Assembly: GCF_001440475.1 (NCBI RefSeq)
Contig: NZ_LLYB01000094.1
Coordinates: forward strand, 110,855-152,933
Length of the DNA stretch: 42,079 nt
From: Bradyrhizobium lablabi
GTDB lineage: Bacteria > Pseudomonadota > Alphaproteobacteria > Rhizobiales > Xanthobacteraceae
Reading direction: 5' to 3'
A model generated the notes under the pieces. The model made no database searches, was not told the origin of the DNA, and saw only the letters and a program-made list of their open reading frames with translations. The position numbers were made by a program, and so were the translations under genes. The stretch's first letter is position 1. Each line of letters begins with the position of its first letter. Below are positions 6,876 to 15,433 of the stretch, piece by piece.

Positions 6876-7400
6876 TCAGTCTCGATCGTCGCGGTCGTGA
6901 TCCTCCAGGCGCTTCCATGGATCCTCGGCTCTCGGCGGCTCGCCAGGACCGTAATTCTGCACGATCAAATCTTCGAGCCAGACCTCGCCGTGCGGGCCGG
7001 CGACGCGCTTCGAGCGCAACGCGCTGGTCCAGTTGCACACCTCGGGCTGGTAGAACACGTAGCGGCTGCTCTTCGCCACGATTGCGAAGAAGAGGTAGGC
7101 GCGGCCAGTCTCGAAGTAGAACTCGCAATCCATGTCCTTGTAGACGTCCAGCAACCTGACGCGGGCAGCCAGTCTGTCGGCTCCCTTCCAGACGCGATCG
7201 ACGTCGACGGTCCAGGTATGGTCCTTCACTTCCAGCACCTTGCCGATGAAGACGTATTGCGTGCGTGCAAAACCCTGGGCAGGCGAGATTGAATCGCAGG
7301 TGCAGGCATGCGCGATGTCGGCCGCCGCGGGCAGGCACAGCAACCCGACAAGCCAGGCGAGAACCTTCAACGGCGGTCGGCACGACATGCGATGGGTCAT
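6876..7400 (-). CDS. Secreted TIMP/netrin-like domain protein
   Basis: 174 residues from ATG 7400. The signal peptide runs to about residue 32 (basic start, hydrophobic VLAWLVGLLCLPAAADI, then AHA before the cut). The mature protein begins CTCDSISPAQGFARTQYVFI. An N-terminal CxC followed by a strand with FIGKV is the hallmark of bacterial proteins with an OB-fold NTR/TIMP-like domain. Further cysteines (DCEFYF, EVCNW) could complete disulfides. The tail is very acidic and basic (WKRLEDHDRDDRD). Bacterial members have no firm function; periplasmic binding is likely. The gene converges on tetR with only 21 bp between stops. Confidence 0.75.
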   Translation of the reverse strand: MTHRMSCRPPLKVLAWLVGLLCLPAAADIAHACTCDSISPAQGFARTQYVFIGKVLEVKDHTWTVDVDRVWKGADRLAARVRLLDVYKDMDCEFYFETGRAYLFFAIVAKSSRYVFYQPEVCNWTSALRSKRVAGPHGEVWLEDLIVQNYGPGEPPRAEDPWKRLEDHDRDDRD

Positions 7401-7418
7401 AATTCGGCTCCCAGAATC

Positions 7419-7544
7419 GTAGGGTGCGTAAAGCGACTTGTCCGCCATAGCTCAACGAGCGAAGGCGGAAGCGTGCCCACCATTGAAGCCGAGGACGCGG
7501 AGAGATGGTGGGCACGGCGCAAGTGTGCCTTTGGCCCACCCTAC
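7419..7544. repeat. Long imperfect inverted repeat, 'GTAGGGTG...CACCCTAC' family
   Basis: Outer arms GTAGGGTG and CACCCTAC, with inner arms GTGCCCACCAT and ATGGTGGGCAC. The left arm is interrupted at 7432-7472 by a module with its own arms (CTTGTCCGCC and GGCGGAAGC). The same module sits in the repeat at 23897-24012, although the parent repeats differ. A member of the outer family without the insert is at 41966-42044. Confidence 0.85.
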
Positions 7545-7547
7545 GGA

Positions 7548-7961
7548 TTACACCTCTACAATCACGTAGCTGTCCTCGACACGCACCGGAAACGTCTCGG
7601 CCACATACGGCCCCTTCTGCAGTTCCTCGCCGCTCTCGACCGCGACCGGATAGGAACGCACCTTCACCCGCTTCGGATCGAAATACGATTGCCCGTTACG
7701 CATGTCGAACTCCCAGCCGTGCCACGGGCAACGCAACAACTCGCCGACGCGCGAGCGCTGATAGACACCCGGCTCCGGCGAGGTCAGCCGCGCCACGCAG
7801 GCCGCCTTCGCCAGCGGCGCGCCCTCATGCGGGCAGCGGTTGAGCAGCGCGAAGAATTCGCCGTTGACATGGAACACGACGATGTCGCGGCCCTCGACGC
7901 CAAAGACCTTGTTGCCACCGGGCGGGATGTCTGACGTGCGAGCGACGATGTGGCGGGCCAT
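7548..7961 (-). CDS. Rieske [2Fe-2S] ferredoxin-like protein
   Basis: 137 residues. It carries the Rieske signature in two parts: Cys43-Pro-His45 (NRCPHEGAPL) and Cys78-Pro-Trp-His81 (RCPWHGWEFD). These are the two Cys and two His ligands of a [2Fe-2S] cluster. No oxygenase catalytic domain follows, so this is a stand-alone electron-transfer protein rather than a ring-hydroxylating oxygenase alpha subunit. There is an unusual ~20-residue spacer between the two motifs (ARLTSPEPGVYQRSRVGELL). It is the last gene of a three-gene minus-strand operon, 16 bp after the second amidohydrolase. It probably supplies electrons to an oxygenase encoded elsewhere; the partner is not seen. Confidence 0.92.
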   Translation of the reverse strand: MARHIVARTSDIPPGGNKVFGVEGRDIVVFHVNGEFFALLNRCPHEGAPLAKAACVARLTSPEPGVYQRSRVGELLRCPWHGWEFDMRNGQSYFDPKRVKVRSYPVAVESGEELQKGPYVAETFPVRVEDSYVIVEV

Positions 7962-7977
7962 GTGATCCTGTCGTTAC

Positions 7978-9090
7978 TCAGAGCCTGTAGAGCGCGCGCG
8001 CATTGCCGTTGAAGATTTTCCGGCGCTCGGTCTCCGTCAGCGGCGTCTTGAAGGCGTAGCGCGGGTCGTCGAAATCCCAGTGCGGGTAGTCCGACGAGAA
8101 CAGCAGGCGATCGGCGCCGACCCACTCGATCAGCGAGCGCAGGTGTTTGCCCTCGTCGGGCTCGTCGATCGGCTGCGTCGTGAACCAGAATTGCTCCTTC
8201 ACATATTCCGAAGGCCGGCGCTTGAGATGCGGCACCTCGCTGCGGAACGCGTCGAAATGCCGGTCCATGCGCCAGGTGGCCGACGGGATCCAGCCAAAGC
8301 CGCCTTCGATGAAGACGATCTTTAGGTTCGGGAAGCGCTCGGGCACGCCTTCGAGCACCAGACTCGTAAGTTGCGACGCCATGGTATGCGCGTTCGACTG
8401 ATGCTCCTCGACATAATAAGACGGCCAGCCGCCGCCGGTCGGCGCGTGCCCGCCATAACCGCCGACATGGATGCCGAGCGGCAGGCCGAGTTCCTGCGCG
8501 CGGGCATAGATCGGCCAGTAGCGGCGGCGGCCGAGCGGCTCGTTGGCGCGCGGGCAGACATTGATCTGCACATAGCGGCCGATCTTCGCGCAGCGCTCGA
8601 TCTCGGCGATAGCGAACGCCGTGTCGTCCTGCCCGGCGAGGATCGAGGCTTTCAGCCGCGGATCGCGGTCGGACCAGAACCCGAGCTGCCAGTCGTTGAT
8701 GGCGCGCTGGATCGCGGCGCCGAATTCCAGGTTCTGCTGCGAGAAGATGAAGAGATCGAGCACCTGCAAGATGCCGTATTCGATATCAAGCGGATCGAGA
8801 TGCTGCTTGCGCATGAAATCGAGATCGGAGCCCGGAGGCCCGCCGGTCGGCGGCCAGGCATCGCGCCGCGCGATCAAGGGCGAGGATCGCGGATAGGGCG
8901 TGGTGCCGATATAGGGCGTGCGCAGATGGCTGCCGTAAGTGCGCAAATGCTCCTGCCAGCGTTTTGGCAGGAACTGCTCGATATCGGCATGCGCGTGGAT
9001 GCTCGGATGCACGTCGCAATCGATGATGCGCAGCCGGCTCTGGGTGGCGGCTTCCTCGGCGAGAATGGGGCGGTCGATGACGTCACTCAT
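7978..9090 (-). CDS. Amidohydrolase-2 family metal-dependent hydrolase/decarboxylase
   Basis: 370 residues, TIM-barrel metallohydrolase of the amidohydrolase-2 (ACMSD/2,3-dihydroxybenzoate decarboxylase-like) family. Visible metal/catalytic landmarks are Asp26-Val-His28 (IIDCDVHP), His208 (LGIHVGG), and Asp334 in SSDYPHWD near the C-terminus. The family hydrolyses C-N bonds or decarboxylates aromatic and enol acids; the substrate cannot be told from sequence. The start ATG 9090 is 18 bp after the stop of the related 353-residue protein, and the Rieske gene follows by 16 bp. The tight spacing of the three genes indicates one transcript and a shared pathway. Confidence 0.9.
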   Translation of the reverse strand: MSDVIDRPILAEEAATQSRLRIIDCDVHPSIHAHADIEQFLPKRWQEHLRTYGSHLRTPYIGTTPYPRSSPLIARRDAWPPTGGPPGSDLDFMRKQHLDPLDIEYGILQVLDLFIFSQQNLEFGAAIQRAINDWQLGFWSDRDPRLKASILAGQDDTAFAIAEIERCAKIGRYVQINVCPRANEPLGRRRYWPIYARAQELGLPLGIHVGGYGGHAPTGGGWPSYYVEEHQSNAHTMASQLTSLVLEGVPERFPNLKIVFIEGGFGWIPSATWRMDRHFDAFRSEVPHLKRRPSEYVKEQFWFTTQPIDEPDEGKHLRSLIEWVGADRLLFSSDYPHWDFDDPRYAFKTPLTETERRKIFNGNARALYRL

Positions 9091-9108
9091 GCGATCCTCC
9101 TTGCAAAA

Positions 9109-10170
9109 CTAGGCAGCGAGCTTCAGCCGCGGAAAGGTTTCAAGCGGATTGTCGGCGCACATCCGCGAGACAATGCCGGCAGGCAGATGCGGCGGCATCG
9201 GATCATCGCCGTCGAATTGCCAGTGCGGATAATCTGATGCGAACAGGAACATCTTGTCGGAGCCGATCTGCTCGATGACGTCGGCGACGCCTGCGGTATC
9301 CGGCGGGCCGTCGAACGGCTGCATGGTGACGCGGACATGGTCGCGAATGATCGCAGCCGGCTCGCGCTCGACCCAGGGCACCTCGACGCGCACGCCGCGC
9401 CAGGTCTTGTTGGCGCGCCACATGAAGGCCGGCAGCCAGCTCACGCCCGACTCCATCAGCACGACCTTGAGATCGGGAAATTTACCGAACACGCCCTCAT
9501 AGATCAGGCTCAGGAGCTGGGCCTGAAACGCCTGCGCTTCGGCGAGATAATATTCGTAGCGATAGGACGGCCAGCCGATCGAGCTCGGCGCGGTGCGATA
9601 GGCGCTGCCGGCATGGATCGCGACCGGCAGCTTGTGCTTCGCGGCCGCCTGCCACAGCGGCCAGTAGTGCCGGCGTCCGAGCAGCGTCTCGCCCTGCGCC
9701 AGCACCAGCACGGAGACGAAGCGGTTGTCGGCCGCGCGCCGCTCGATTTCCTCCACCGCCAGATCCGGCGCCTGCATCGGCACCACGATCGACGCGCTCA
9801 GCCGCGAATCCTTCGAAAGCCATTCGGCCGCGATCCAGTCGTTGATCGCCTTGCAGAAGCCGGCCGCCATATAGGAATCGAACACCGCCTGTGCGCCATA
9901 GACGACATTGCAGATCGCGTGGCTCGAGCCGAGCTGGTCGAACGCACCGCGCTGCACCATCTTGAGATCGCTGCCCGGCTTGCCATTGGCCGGCCGCCAG
10001 TCGGCGCGGCCGGTGAACGGCATGTTGGGCGGATAGGAGTTGAGATCGAGGCCGTCGATGGCGCGGCTGACCACCTGTTCCTTCCAGTGGTCGTCGAGAT
10101 AGGGCAGCAGCGTTGTGCGGGTACCGCCCACCGCGGGATGGATATCGCAGTCGATCCGCGTGGCCGCCAT
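9109..10170 (-). CDS. Amidohydrolase-2 family protein, first gene of Rieske operon
   Basis: 353 residues from ATG 10170, chosen because homologous sequence begins at once (MAATRIDCDIHP) and GAGGAACC stands before it; the frame remains open upstream but that part covers an intergenic repeat. Landmarks are Asp9-Ile-His11, His186 (VAIHAGS) and Asp313 (FASDYPHWQFD), all matching the sister protein downstream. The two are clearly paralogous but divergent, so they probably act on related or successive intermediates rather than being redundant. Family members include decarboxylases and hydrolases of aromatic catabolism. The gene is divergent from a small secreted protein gene, with 229 bp between. 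Confidence 0.9.
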   Translation of the reverse strand: MAATRIDCDIHPAVGGTRTTLLPYLDDHWKEQVVSRAIDGLDLNSYPPNMPFTGRADWRPANGKPGSDLKMVQRGAFDQLGSSHAICNVVYGAQAVFDSYMAAGFCKAINDWIAAEWLSKDSRLSASIVVPMQAPDLAVEEIERRAADNRFVSVLVLAQGETLLGRRHYWPLWQAAAKHKLPVAIHAGSAYRTAPSSIGWPSYRYEYYLAEAQAFQAQLLSLIYEGVFGKFPDLKVVLMESGVSWLPAFMWRANKTWRGVRVEVPWVEREPAAIIRDHVRVTMQPFDGPPDTAGVADVIEQIGSDKMFLFASDYPHWQFDGDDPMPPHLPAGIVSRMCADNPLETFPRLKLAA

Positions 10171-10295
10171 GGAGGTTCCTCGGATACTGTTTCTTGGCGG
10201 TCTTGGTGCCGCGCCCGGAACTGTGCCGCCGATGCTGTGGCGACGCAAGCGCATAACTTGGGGGGCGGCCCTGCCCAAGTTGCACAGCGGTTTCC

Positions 10296-10370
10296 CTTCT
10301 CCCCTTGCGGGAGAAGGAAAACCTCCTCGCGATTGACAGACAAAGCCATCCCTATCCAAATGTCCGCGCA
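10296..10370 (+). repeat. Upstream repeat E1 (hairpin plus TTGACA block)
   Basis: A CTTCTCCC-CTTG-CGGGAGAAG hairpin is followed by CGATTGACAGACAAA and CCAAATGTCCGC. The same order of blocks occurs at 10908-10985. Each copy ends about 25-30 bp before a start codon (10400 and 11011), so TTGACA could be a -35 box carried by the repeat. Confidence 0.7.
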
Positions 10371-10399
10371 ATGGGCGCGGCGATTGGGGGAAGAAGAAA

Positions 10400-10891
10400 A
10401 TGAAGATCAAATTCGGCAGGCTGGCGGTTCTCGCCGTCTCGCTTCTCGCATGCGGCGCGTCGACCGCATCGGCTGCCCCCGCGACAGCCAATGGACAGGC
10501 CGCGCTGGCGCTCGCCGGCGTGGTAGCGCTGTATTCACCGCTATTGACCTCGGATGAACGCGAAGCAGTTTCAGCACTCTTCGTCGGACAGTCGGGCGTG
10601 CGCTACACCAAGAAGATTTCGGTCACCGCGGACAAGATCGTCTGCCGTGTCAGCAATGTCGACATCACCGCGCGCTCCTGCGAACTGACCTTCAAGGGCG
10701 CCAGGCAGACCATCACCGGCCGACGCGCCAGCGAGATCTTCGCGACCGAAGCCATGGCCGGCGTGCCGCCCGATGGCGCCGCCGGATCGGTGTTCGAAAG
10801 CCTTTCGAAACTGAACTGCACGCTGGATCCAGCCGAGATCAGGCAGAAGGCCGGCGGCGGCGCGACGTGTTCGTTCGAGACGGGGAATTGA
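10400..10891 (+). CDS. Small secreted protein of unknown function
   Basis: 163 residues. The Sec signal peptide is clear: MKIK, then hydrophobic LAVLAVSLLACGASTASA with a likely cut at ASA-AP near residue 26. The mature part is about 137 residues with three cysteines (VCRVSN, SCELTF, NCTLD, plus TCSF near the end), enough for disulfides in the periplasm. A GRRASEIFATEA helix lies mid-protein. No known domain was recognised. GGGGGAAGAAGAAA precedes the ATG. It is bracketed by two direct copies of a ~75-bp repeat, and is followed 119 bp later by the KstD-like flavoprotein gene. Function unassigned. Confidence 0.8.
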   Translation: MKIKFGRLAVLAVSLLACGASTASAAPATANGQAALALAGVVALYSPLLTSDEREAVSALFVGQSGVRYTKKISVTADKIVCRVSNVDITARSCELTFKGARQTITGRRASEIFATEAMAGVPPDGAAGSVFESLSKLNCTLDPAEIRQKAGGGATCSFETGN

Positions 10892-10907
10892 GCGGTCCTT
10901 CTTCTTC

Positions 10908-10985
10908 CTTCTCCCCTTGTGGGAGAAGCGAAGAGGCGTCCCACGATTGACAGGCAAATCTAATCATCTGCAAATGTCCGCCCAA
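10908..10985 (+). repeat. Upstream repeat E2 (hairpin plus TTGACA block)
   Basis: Second copy: CTTCTCCCCTTGTGGGAGAAG hairpin region (arms CTTCTCCC/GGGAGAAG), then CGATTGACAGGCAAA and GCAAATGTCCGC. It is in direct orientation with E1 and ends 25 bp before the GTG of the flavoprotein gene. Confidence 0.7.
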
Positions 10986-11010
10986 AATCGGAAAAGGCAG
11001 GACGTATCGC

Positions 11011-12723
11011 GTGGCCGGCAACGAACAGGAAACTTACGAATGCGACGCGCTGGTGGTTGGCTCGGGATGCGGCGGGCTGTCGGCGGCGGTCACTGCCGGG
11101 CACCACGGCCTCAATGTGCTCATCGTCGAGAAGGAGCCCCGCTTCGGCGGCACCACCGCGCGGTCCGGCGGCTGGCTGTGGATTCCCGGCACCTCGCTGG
11201 CGAAAGCGTGGGGCATCGAGGAGAGCGAGGGACAGGCAAAGACCTATCTGCGGCATGAGGCCGGCAACAGCTTTGATGCCGCACGCGTCGACGCCTTCCT
11301 GAGCGAAGGGCCGAAGGCGGTCGATTTCTTCACCAGCAAGACCGCCGTGCGCTTCGACATGCCGCTGACCTTTCCGGATTACCACGCCGAAGCGCCTGGC
11401 GGCGCGCAGGGTGGCCGCTCGATGGTGGCGCGGCCGTTCGATGGCCGCGAACTGGGCGAGCATATCAAGGATATCGGCAGTCCCCTCCCGGAACTCACGG
11501 TGTTCGGTATGATGCTGGGCTCCGGCAAGGACATCGTCCATTTCATGCGCGCGACCAAATCGCTGACCTCGGCGATCTATGTCGCAAAGCGCTTGTCGAA
11601 GCACGCGATGGACGTGATGCGCCACGGCCGCGGCATGACGCTGACCAACGGCAATGCGCTGGCCGGGCGTCTCGCAAAATCCGCGCTCGACCTGAAGATA
11701 CCGTTGTGGCTGTCGTCACCGGTGCATGAACTGATCGTCGAGGATGGCGCGGTGCGTGGCGCGGTCGTCGAACGCCATGGCAAGCTCATCCGCGTCAATG
11801 CCAGGCGCGGCGTGGTGCTGGCCTGCGGCGGCTTCCCGCACGACGTCGCACGGCGCAAGACGATGTTTCCGCACGCTCCCGATGGCACCGCGCATTTCTC
11901 GCCCGGTCCTGTCGGCAACACCGGCGATGGATTGCGACTGGCGGAGACGGCGGGCGGCCGTATCGAAGACACGCTGCCGAATGCCGCGGCCTGGGTGCCG
12001 GTGTCGATCACCGAGCGCAAGGACGGCTCCAAGGGCGTGATGCCGCATTTCATCGATCGTGCCAAACCCGGCGTCATCGCCGTGATGCGCGACGGCAAGC
12101 GCTTCGCCAATGAAGGCAATTCCTACCACGACTTCGTGCAGGCGATGGTGAAGTCGGCGAAATCAGGCGAGGAGATCACGGCGTTTCTCCTGTGCGATCA
12201 CCACGCCTTGCGAAAATATGGCCTTGGATGCGTGCCGCCGTTTCCGATGCCGCTGCGCCATCATCTCGCCACCGGCTACCTCAAGCGCGGCACCACGCTC
12301 GCCGAACTCGCCGACCGCACCGGCATCGACCGACAAGGGCTCGAGGCAACGATCGCCGAATTCAACGCGTCAGCCGCGGAGGGGCGCGATCCCACGTTCG
12401 GCAAGGGATCGCGCGCCTATAACCGCTACCAGGGCGATGCGCTGCATGGCCCGAACCCCTGCGTCGCACCGATCAAGGACGGACCGTTCTATGCCATCAA
12501 GCTGGTGATCGGCGATCTCGGCACCTATGCCGGCATCAAAACCGACGCGCACGCGCGGGCACTAGACGAACACGGCCAGCCGATTGCCGGCCTCTACGCT
12601 GCCGGCAACGACATGGCGAGCATCATGGGCGGCAACTATCCCGGCGCCGGCATCACGCTCGGCCCCGCGCTGACGTTTGGGTATATCGCTGGCAAGCATA
12701 TCGCGGACGCGGCAGCGCCCTAG
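11011..12723 (+). CDS. FAD-dependent 3-ketosteroid dehydrogenase-like oxidoreductase
   Basis: 570 residues with GTG start at 11011 and AGGAC 8 bp upstream. The N-terminal Rossmann dinucleotide-binding fold is seen at residues 13-22 (ALVVGSGCGG), followed by EKEPRFGGTTARSGG. The C-terminal FAD contact reads GLYAAGNDMASIMG, then NYPGAGITLGPALTFGYIAG. The Tyr-x-Gly-Ala-Gly segment corresponds to the catalytic loop of 3-ketosteroid-delta-1-dehydrogenases and related FAD_binding_2 enzymes. Steroid specificity is not proved; fumarate reductase-like and ketone dehydrogenase relatives share the fold. Proximity to the divergent amidohydrolase/Rieske operon suggests a common catabolic pathway, which is inference. 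Confidence 0.88.
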   Translation: MAGNEQETYECDALVVGSGCGGLSAAVTAGHHGLNVLIVEKEPRFGGTTARSGGWLWIPGTSLAKAWGIEESEGQAKTYLRHEAGNSFDAARVDAFLSEGPKAVDFFTSKTAVRFDMPLTFPDYHAEAPGGAQGGRSMVARPFDGRELGEHIKDIGSPLPELTVFGMMLGSGKDIVHFMRATKSLTSAIYVAKRLSKHAMDVMRHGRGMTLTNGNALAGRLAKSALDLKIPLWLSSPVHELIVEDGAVRGAVVERHGKLIRVNARRGVVLACGGFPHDVARRKTMFPHAPDGTAHFSPGPVGNTGDGLRLAETAGGRIEDTLPNAAAWVPVSITERKDGSKGVMPHFIDRAKPGVIAVMRDGKRFANEGNSYHDFVQAMVKSAKSGEEITAFLLCDHHALRKYGLGCVPPFPMPLRHHLATGYLKRGTTLAELADRTGIDRQGLEATIAEFNASAAEGRDPTFGKGSRAYNRYQGDALHGPNPCVAPIKDGPFYAIKLVIGDLGTYAGIKTDAHARALDEHGQPIAGLYAAGNDMASIMGGNYPGAGITLGPALTFGYIAGKHIADAAAP

Positions 12724-12789
12724 AATGTCCTCAAGCTGGAACGAACCTCGATGGATTCGATTGTCTCGAAACGAACCGGAGATCGTTCC

Positions 12790-13260
12790 ATGCCTGCGCC
12801 GTACTTTTGCGCTGCCCTCGTCGCCTTGAGCTTCGTTCCGACGCTCGCCATCGCCGCGAATACGGAGTGGCGGCCATATGTGATCGCGAGCACCGGGACC
12901 AGCGTCGACATGCCGGTCTCGATCTTCACCAGCGATGCCGGGCCGCCTGAGGGCGGAACCGGGCGACGGTTTTTTACCGAGGACCGCCGCGCTGACCTGA
13001 CGGTGCAGTCCGTTCCCAATCCCGACAACGACTCCCCTGCCACGTTCCTGGCGAAGCAAAACCCGCCGGCCGGCATCATCTACAAGCGGATCACGTCGGA
13101 CTTCTTTGTCGTCTCCAGCATTCGCAAGGACCGCATCTGGTACAACCGCTGCAACCGCGGCAACGGCACCATGAATTGCGTCATGATCAATTATCCCGCC
13201 GCCGAGAAGCGCCAGTGGGACGGCGTGGTGACCCGGATAAGTCAGACACTGAGGAACTAG
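12790..13260 (+). CDS. Secreted protein of unknown function
   Basis: 156 residues from ATG 12790; an upstream in-frame ATG at 12751 would put a hydrophilic stretch before the signal peptide, so the shorter form is preferred. The signal peptide is APYFCAALVALSFVPTLAIA, cut after AIAAN near residue 22. The mature protein contains VDMPVSIFTSDAGPPEGG and later SDFFVVSSIRKDRIWYNRCN. This reads like the repeated layout of small exported rhizobial proteins with a fold near 'invasion-associated' or DUF families, but I cannot name it. A CNRGNGTMNC pair could form a disulfide. It starts 66 bp after the flavoprotein stop on the same strand. Confidence 0.75.
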   Translation: MPAPYFCAALVALSFVPTLAIAANTEWRPYVIASTGTSVDMPVSIFTSDAGPPEGGTGRRFFTEDRRADLTVQSVPNPDNDSPATFLAKQNPPAGIIYKRITSDFFVVSSIRKDRIWYNRCNRGNGTMNCVMINYPAAEKRQWDGVVTRISQTLRN

Positions 13261-13442
13261 CATCCACCTCCCCACGTACCGTAGTCGCCCGCTTCTTCTG
13301 CGCACCCGCGTGGGACCACCTGCACCTTTCGGAGCTCATCACTGCAATCTGGAGTGGGTACCCCTGATGCTTGCAGGCCGCGTCACGTGCTCACCTTGGC
13401 CGATGCGGCAAATCTGATAGACTGCCGGTCAGCGAGGCGAAG

Positions 13443-15212
13443 ATGGACGCGCCCGGACCCGAGCGAAGGCTCGCTGCGGTCCTTGCCGCCGACATGGTCG
13501 GCTACAGCCGGCTGATGGAGGTCGACGAGGCGGGGACACTCGCACGCCTCAAAACCCATCGCCTCGAGCTCATCGATCCCTCGATTGCCAAAAACCGGGG
13601 CCGCATCATCAAGACCACCGGCGACGGCATGCTGGTGGAGTTTCACAGCGTCGTCGACGCGGTGTCGTGCGCCGCCGAGGTGCAACGCCGGATGGCGCGG
13701 CGCAATGCCGATGTGTCGCCCGCGCGATGGATCCAGTTCCGCATCGGCATCAATCTGGGCGACGTGCTCATCGAGGAGAACGATATCTTCGGCGATGGCG
13801 TCAACGTCGCGGCGCGTCTCGAAGTACTCGCCGATCCCGGCGGAATCTGCGTCTCGGGCGCCGTGCGGGATCAGGTCGGCGACCGGCTGGATGACATCGC
13901 CTTTGTGGATATCGGCAACCAGACCGTCAAGAACATCAGCCGTCCGATCCATGTCTTTCGGGTGCGGCTGGAGCCGGATGCCGCCGAGGCGTCCGTGATG
14001 AGCGGCAAGGACGACGCGGCAGCGGCGACCACAACCCGAAAACCGTCCATCGTCGTGCTGCCCCTGGTCAATATGAGCGGCGATCCGGAACAGGAATTCT
14101 TTGCGGACGGGCTCACCGAGGACATCATCACCGAGCTGTCGCGATTCCATGATCTGCTCATCATCTCGCGCAATTCGGCCTTCGTGCACAAGGGCAAGGC
14201 GGTGAAAGTGCAGGAGGTCGCGCGCGAGCTCGGCGTCGAATACGTCCTCGAAGGCAGCGTGCGCAAGGTTGGCGATCGCGTCCGCGTCACCGTGCAGCTC
14301 ATCGACGCGCAAACCGACCGGCACGTCTGGGCCGAACGCTACGACCGCAAGCTCGAGGATATCTTCGCGATCCAGGACGAGGTGACCGGCGCCATCGTCA
14401 GCACACTTCCCGGCCGCGTCGAGGCCGCCACGCAGGAACGCGCGAAGCGCCAGCGGCCGGACAACATGGCAGCCTATGAATGCGTGCTCGCCGCCAAGGT
14501 CCTGCACCACCGCTCACGGCGCGAAGATAATGCACAGGCGCAGATCCTGCTCGACCGCGCCATCGCGCTCGACCCGAACTATGCGCACGCCCATGCCTGG
14601 AAGGCGTGCGTGCTGGGCCAGACCTGGGTCTATGCCTGGTGCGCGGACCGCGACGCCACCTTCCAGCAGGTGGCGGCGGAGCTACAGCTTGCGCTGACGC
14701 TCGATGACAATGACAGCGACGTTCACCGCATCCTGGCCGCGGTCAACCTGACGCGCGACGATCACGACAGGGCCGCTTACCATCAGGAGCGGGCACTCGC
14801 ACTCAACCCGAACTACGATCTGGTCGTGGTGCAGCAGGGCGAGTTTCTGACCTGGCTGGGACGGCCGGAAGAAGGCATCGCCTGGATCAGGAAGGCGATG
14901 CGCCTCAACCCGTTCCACCCCGAACGCTTCTGGAATCACCTCGGCCGCGCATATTATTGCGCGGAGAAATTTGTCGAGGCCGCCGAGGCGTTCGCGCGGA
15001 TCACGCGGCCCGACTTCACCCATCACGCCTTCCTCGCCGCCATCTTCGCGCAGATGGGCGACGGTGTTGCGGCTGCGGCGCATGCCGCCGAGGTCGTGAA
15101 ACTCGAACCGGGTTTCTCGGTGGCCAACTATCTTGCCACCCAGCACTACAAGCAGGCGGCCGATCGCGCGCGCCACGAGGCAGGATTACTCAAGGCCGGG
15201 TTACCGGCGTGA
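13443..15212 (+). CDS. Class III adenylate cyclase with TolB-like and TPR regions (copy 1)
   Basis: 589 residues from ATG 13443 (GAGG five bases upstream; homology begins here). The N-terminal CHD domain (~10-185) has every catalytic residue expected: metal Asp17 (AADMVGYS) and Asp61 (TTGDG), adenine-binding Lys57 and Asp114 (ENDIFGDG), and transition-state Asn121 and Arg125 (VNVAAR). The Lys/Asp pair predicts ATP rather than GTP. Residues ~220-340 are the TolB-N-like region usual in this rhizobial architecture (IVVLPLVNMSGDPEQEFFAD). After ~360 come TPR-like helical repeats (ALDPNYAHAHAWKA; ALNPNYDLVVVQQG; LNPFHPERFW). No membrane helix was seen. It shares this architecture with the protein at 25759-27573. 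Confidence 0.93.
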   Translation: MDAPGPERRLAAVLAADMVGYSRLMEVDEAGTLARLKTHRLELIDPSIAKNRGRIIKTTGDGMLVEFHSVVDAVSCAAEVQRRMARRNADVSPARWIQFRIGINLGDVLIEENDIFGDGVNVAARLEVLADPGGICVSGAVRDQVGDRLDDIAFVDIGNQTVKNISRPIHVFRVRLEPDAAEASVMSGKDDAAAATTTRKPSIVVLPLVNMSGDPEQEFFADGLTEDIITELSRFHDLLIISRNSAFVHKGKAVKVQEVARELGVEYVLEGSVRKVGDRVRVTVQLIDAQTDRHVWAERYDRKLEDIFAIQDEVTGAIVSTLPGRVEAATQERAKRQRPDNMAAYECVLAAKVLHHRSRREDNAQAQILLDRAIALDPNYAHAHAWKACVLGQTWVYAWCADRDATFQQVAAELQLALTLDDNDSDVHRILAAVNLTRDDHDRAAYHQERALALNPNYDLVVVQQGEFLTWLGRPEEGIAWIRKAMRLNPFHPERFWNHLGRAYYCAEKFVEAAEAFARITRPDFTHHAFLAAIFAQMGDGVAAAAHAAEVVKLEPGFSVANYLATQHYKQAADRARHEAGLLKAGLPA

Positions 15213-15433
15213 GGTTGGCGTTGCGCGGATCAAGACGCGCCGACCGATCCCATGCTCCCGCGTGCAATGCGGCGTAACAATCGGCGCGAGGCTAGGGAAC
15301 CGTGTGCCACGGGCAACAGTTACCCCGCGACGAAGCGGAGTGGCGCCGTCGGACGTTGATAGTTCAGGACGGCGCGGTGTATCTTTATTTTCTAGATCGA
15401 ACCATCGGCAGACTTGAGGGCGAAGGAAAGGCC

